Of a stretch of 64,000 nucleotides of DNA, positions 61,533 through 64,000 are shown one piece after another (position 1 is the stretch's first letter; every line of letters starts with the position of its first letter). This stretch comes from Nitrospirota bacterium. Lineage in GTDB: Bacteria > Nitrospirota > Thermodesulfovibrionia > Thermodesulfovibrionales > Dissulfurispiraceae. The notes beneath the pieces are model-generated. The model saw only the letters and a list, made by a program, of their open reading frames with translations, did no database searches and was not told the origin of the DNA. Both the position numbers and the translations under genes were made by a program. The stretch covers positions 1-64,000 of the forward strand of contig SCQE01000021.1 of NCBI GenBank assembly GCA_004321915.1, in the 5' to 3' direction.

Positions 61533-62624
61533 TTACTTTTCGAACAGCTTCTTGTATTCCCCGTACCCCTCTTTTTCGAGGTTTCCTTTCGGTATAAAGC
61601 GCAGCGAGGCGGAATTGATGCAGTAGCGGAGGCCTGTGGGCCCGGGCCCGTCGTTGAACAGGTGTCCAAGATGAGAGTCGCCGTGTTTGCTTTTTACTTC
61701 GGTCCGGTTCATCCCATAGCTTTTGTCCTCTTTTTGAACGATGTTGGCCGGGTCTATAGGTTTCATAAAGCTCGGCCAGCCTGTGCCTGAATCGAATTTG
61801 TCGGTAGAGCTGAAGAGCGGTTCTCCTGATACTATGTCAACGTATATCCCCTCTCGCTTATTGTTCCAGTATTCATTGTCAAAAGGATTTTCTGTGGCGC
61901 ATTCCTGTGTAACTTTATATTGTGTAGATGTCAGTTTTTTCTTTACTTCGTCTTTTTGCGGTTTGGCGTATTTCTTTTTTACAGGTTGCTTGCTTTTTGG
62001 TCCGGTTTGGTCGCCCCATTTCTTTTTCAGATAGCTTTCTCTGCCCGACCCTGAACTGTAAGCCTTGTACCTTAGCCGGTTCTTCTCGTAGTATTTCTGG
62101 TGATACTCCTCGGCCTTGTAAAATGTTGCGGCGGGAACGATTCCTGTTACTATAGGTTTTTCGAACAACCCGGATTGATTAAGTTTTTCCTTTGCTGCTG
62201 CTGCGGCTTTTTTCTGACCGTCATTCCGATAAAAGATCGCGGTCCTGTATTGCGTACCCGCATCGCTGAACTGCCTGTTCGGGGTCGTCGGGTCTATGTT
62301 TTGCCAGAATACATCGAGCAGTTCGTCATAAGTTATGACCGAGGGATCGAAGATTATTTCTATCGCCTCCGCATGGCCTGAAATCCCCGACGAGACCTCT
62401 TCGTAGGTAGGGTTTTTTGTTGTGCCGCCGGTATACCCCACGGCTGTCGATACGACCCCCTTGACCTTATCGAACGCATACTGCATACACCAGAAGCAGC
62501 CGCCCGCAAATACTGCTGTTTCGGTCTTTTTAGCCGGAGAATTGTTTCTGTTCATTTCAGCAGCCTCCGTTATGCCGGCAAGGCATATCAGCGTTATCAA
62601 GGTCAATGCTGCAAACCGTCTCAT
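61533..62624 (-). CDS. msrAB: Exported MsrA-MsrB fusion (methionine sulfoxide reductase)
   Basis: The 363-residue protein has a signal peptide ([18 protein letters not shown]), an MsrA domain with GGCFWCM (catalytic Cys43) and GYTGG, a lysine-rich linker (about 200-230), and an MsrB domain with GTGWPSF and [16 protein letters not shown] (catalytic Cys335). The CxxC zinc pairs of many MsrB proteins are absent. It would repair both S- and R-methionine sulfoxide in periplasmic proteins. I chose ATG 62624; a GTG at 62642 is possible. There is no clear ribosome binding site. Confidence 0.92.
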   Translation of the reverse strand: MRRFAALTLITLICLAGITEAAEMNRNNSPAKKTETAVFAGGCFWCMQYAFDKVKGVVSTAVGYTGGTTKNPTYEEVSSGISGHAEAIEIIFDPSVITYDELLDVFWQNIDPTTPNRQFSDAGTQYRTAIFYRNDGQKKAAAAAKEKLNQSGLFEKPIVTGIVPAATFYKAEEYHQKYYEKNRLRYKAYSSGSGRESYLKKKWGDQTGPKSKQPVKKKYAKPQKDEVKKKLTSTQYKVTQECATENPFDNEYWNNKREGIYVDIVSGEPLFSSTDKFDSGTGWPSFMKPIDPANIVQKEDKSYGMNRTEVKSKHGDSHLGHLFNDGPGPTGLRYCINSASLRFIPKGNLEKEGYGEYKKLFEK

Positions 62625-62847
62625 TCTGATTAAATCTAGCACAAACCGGGTAAAAACCGAAACAACGCCTGCTGTTTCCCGGGACCTGAAAAATGTTATT
62701 ATTGCTCAACAAATCACCGCCGGGGGACCATGTCGCAGCTTGTGATTATGGCATTTGTTCAGGGAGAGTCCGTGTCTTGCGGGTGCAGCATTTTTCATAC
62801 GGCGAACTCAAGGAACAGCGGAATACCCGATAGTCCGGGGGAGAGAT

Positions 62848-64000
62848 ATGACGGCATATCCAGCTAAAGAAAACGGAAAAAATTCTTGCAAGTGGCGTTT
62901 TTTCAGGGCAGGAGGCTTTGATCAGGTCTGCATCGAGACAGGGGCCGATATGCTGGCCCTCGGACATTTGGACCAAAAACTATGGGTTTCTCTAAGCTGT
63001 CCTGTTAAAGATCTCGAATTCGATCCTAAAACGCTTTCGTTGATAGACAGTGACGGCGACGGCCATATCAGGGCGCCCGAAATCATAAACGCCGTAACTT
63101 GGGCGGCTTCCGTGCTGAAAAACCCCGAGACCCTTATAAACGGGGTAAGGGGGGTGCCGCTTTCGGCAATACGGGATGATATCGAAGACGGTAGGCAATT
63201 ACTTGCATCCGCCCGGGAGATTTTGAAGAACTTGGGCAAGCCTGAAGCGAAAGTAATAAGCGTCGAGGATACGGCAGAGGAAGCTCTTATATTTGCCGGC
63301 ACAAAGTTTAACGGCGACGGGGTCATAACGCCCGATGCTTCGGATGATGAAGGCGTAAGGGCGGTAATAGGCGAGATAATAACTTGCCTTGGGGCTGAAC
63401 CCGACAGGAGCGGGGCGGGCGGGGTATCCAAGGAGAAGGTGGATGCGTTTTTTTCTGAATTGGATTTATATGACGGATGGCGTTCAAAAGCGGAAAAGGA
63501 CCCTTCAATACTGGTTTTAGGCGAAGCCACGGAAAAGGCTGCCGCTTCTGTTAAGGCGCTCAAAGCGAAGGCCGAAGACTACTTCACGCGTTGCAGGCTT
63601 GCGGCCTACGACGGTCGTTTTGAGGACTCTCTTTTTACCGCCGAGGCGGACCGTCAGAATCTGGCTTCAAAGGAAATATCTACAGAAACAGAGTCTGTTT
63701 TGGCCCTTCCTTTGGCCGCTCCAAGCAAAGACAGGCCGCTTCCTCTTAAAGAAGGCCTGAATCCCGCATGGACGGGGACGGTCGAGAAATTCAGGGCGGA
63801 TGCGGTGTTGCAGATTTTAGGCGATAAAAGCTCTCTCTCTTTTGCGGAATGGCAGGAGTTGTTATCGAAGTTTTCGGCCTATTTTGTATGGATTTCGGAA
63901 AAGCCTGCAACTTTTGTGGAGCAACTCGGCATTGCAAGGACAAGAGAGATTTTGTCCGGCGGATACAGGGAAACGATTGGTGCGCTTATAACAAAGGACA
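62848..64000 (+). CDS. Large EF-hand-like protein, 5' part (runs off the window)
   Basis: The frame from ATG 62848 stays open to the window end (384 codons plus one base), with GGGGGAGA upstream. It reads K-W-R-F-F-R-A-G-G-F-D-Q-V, then an EF-hand-like loop DSDGDGHIRAPEI near residue 69 and a second, KFNGDGVITPD, near residue 155. Further on are SAIRDDIEDGRQLLASAREIL and a long helical stretch. It resembles conserved hypothetical bacterial proteins of about 1000 residues with such Ca-binding loops. No signal peptide is evident. The function is unknown. Confidence 0.75.
   Translation, partial: MTAYPAKENGKNSCKWRFFRAGGFDQVCIETGADMLALGHLDQKLWVSLSCPVKDLEFDPKTLSLIDSDGDGHIRAPEIINAVTWAASVLKNPETLINGVRGVPLSAIRDDIEDGRQLLASAREILKNLGKPEAKVISVEDTAEEALIFAGTKFNGDGVITPDASDDEGVRAVIGEIITCLGAEPDRSGAGGVSKEKVDAFFSELDLYDGWRSKAEKDPSILVLGEATEKAAASVKALKAKAEDYFTRCRLAAYDGRFEDSLFTAEADRQNLASKEISTETESVLALPLAAPSKDRPLPLKEGLNPAWTGTVEKFRADAVLQILGDKSSLSFAEWQELLSKFSAYFVWISEKPATFVEQLGIARTREILSGGYRETIGALITKD

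Noticed and set aside
61533-62624. Selenocysteine in MsrA
   Set aside because: The catalytic codon is TGC (cysteine) and there is no in-frame TGA in the gene.

Overview
The window is 64 kb of a Gram-negative bacterial chromosome of roughly balanced GC. LpxC, signal peptidase II, a two-partner secretion system and lipoproteins indicate an outer membrane. MqnD points to menaquinone made by the futalosine route, and the exported multiheme cytochromes, DUF2318 and AMMECR1 proteins suggest an anaerobe or microaerophile. My best guess is Nitrospirota or a deltaproteobacterial (Desulfobacterota-like) lineage; there is no rRNA here to decide it.

Layout. 0-0.9 kb: 3' end of a group II intron abutting a BrnT/BrnA toxin-antitoxin pair, then dispersed repeats. 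0.9-18 kb: housekeeping and signalling genes (alanine dehydrogenase, SerRS, a TMTC-like membrane protein, a FliK-like/FlhB-C-terminal pair, ferredoxin, a GlcD-like oxidase, MoaC, two PilZ proteins, a sensor kinase with its receiver, AMMECR1, polyprenyl synthase, MtnA, a GH57 branching-enzyme-like protein, LysR). 18-44 kb: mostly core genes, including ileS-lspA, glgP-mqnD, cysK, the tmk-holB-ricT-metG-radC run, purH(N)-purD-DUF89, and a macromolecular-synthesis cluster rpsU-yqeY-NIF3-like-dnaG-rpoD followed by tRNA-CAU, a zinc-ribbon protein, a sugar-nucleotide epimerase and rsmA.

44-56 kb is the accessory, cell-surface and redox part. It holds an exported TusA-like protein, a pentaheme cytochrome interrupted by one in-frame UGA and best explained as a selenoprotein, a TpsA/TpsB secretion pair with a divergent LuxR regulator and a 7-4-7 palindrome between them, a DUF2318 lipoprotein/ABC module like the Campylobacter Cj1660-1663 cluster, and a beta-propeller-like monoheme cytochrome. 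A 33-bp element (28/33 identical) lies upstream of two of these genes. 56-64 kb: tldD, lpxC behind a near-consensus sigma-54 promoter, a 24-residue histone-H1-like peptide, a winged-helix/nucleotidyltransferase protein, a scar of IS fragments that decapitated a HigB-type toxin but left its XRE antitoxin, a lipoprotein, a TlpA-type thioredoxin, an exported MsrA-MsrB fusion and the 5' part of a large EF-hand-like protein that runs off the end.

The most interesting item is the selenocysteine-type UGA at 45049-45051 in the multiheme cytochrome gene. Its protein homology appears to continue in frame on the far side, and a hairpin can form directly after the UGA.
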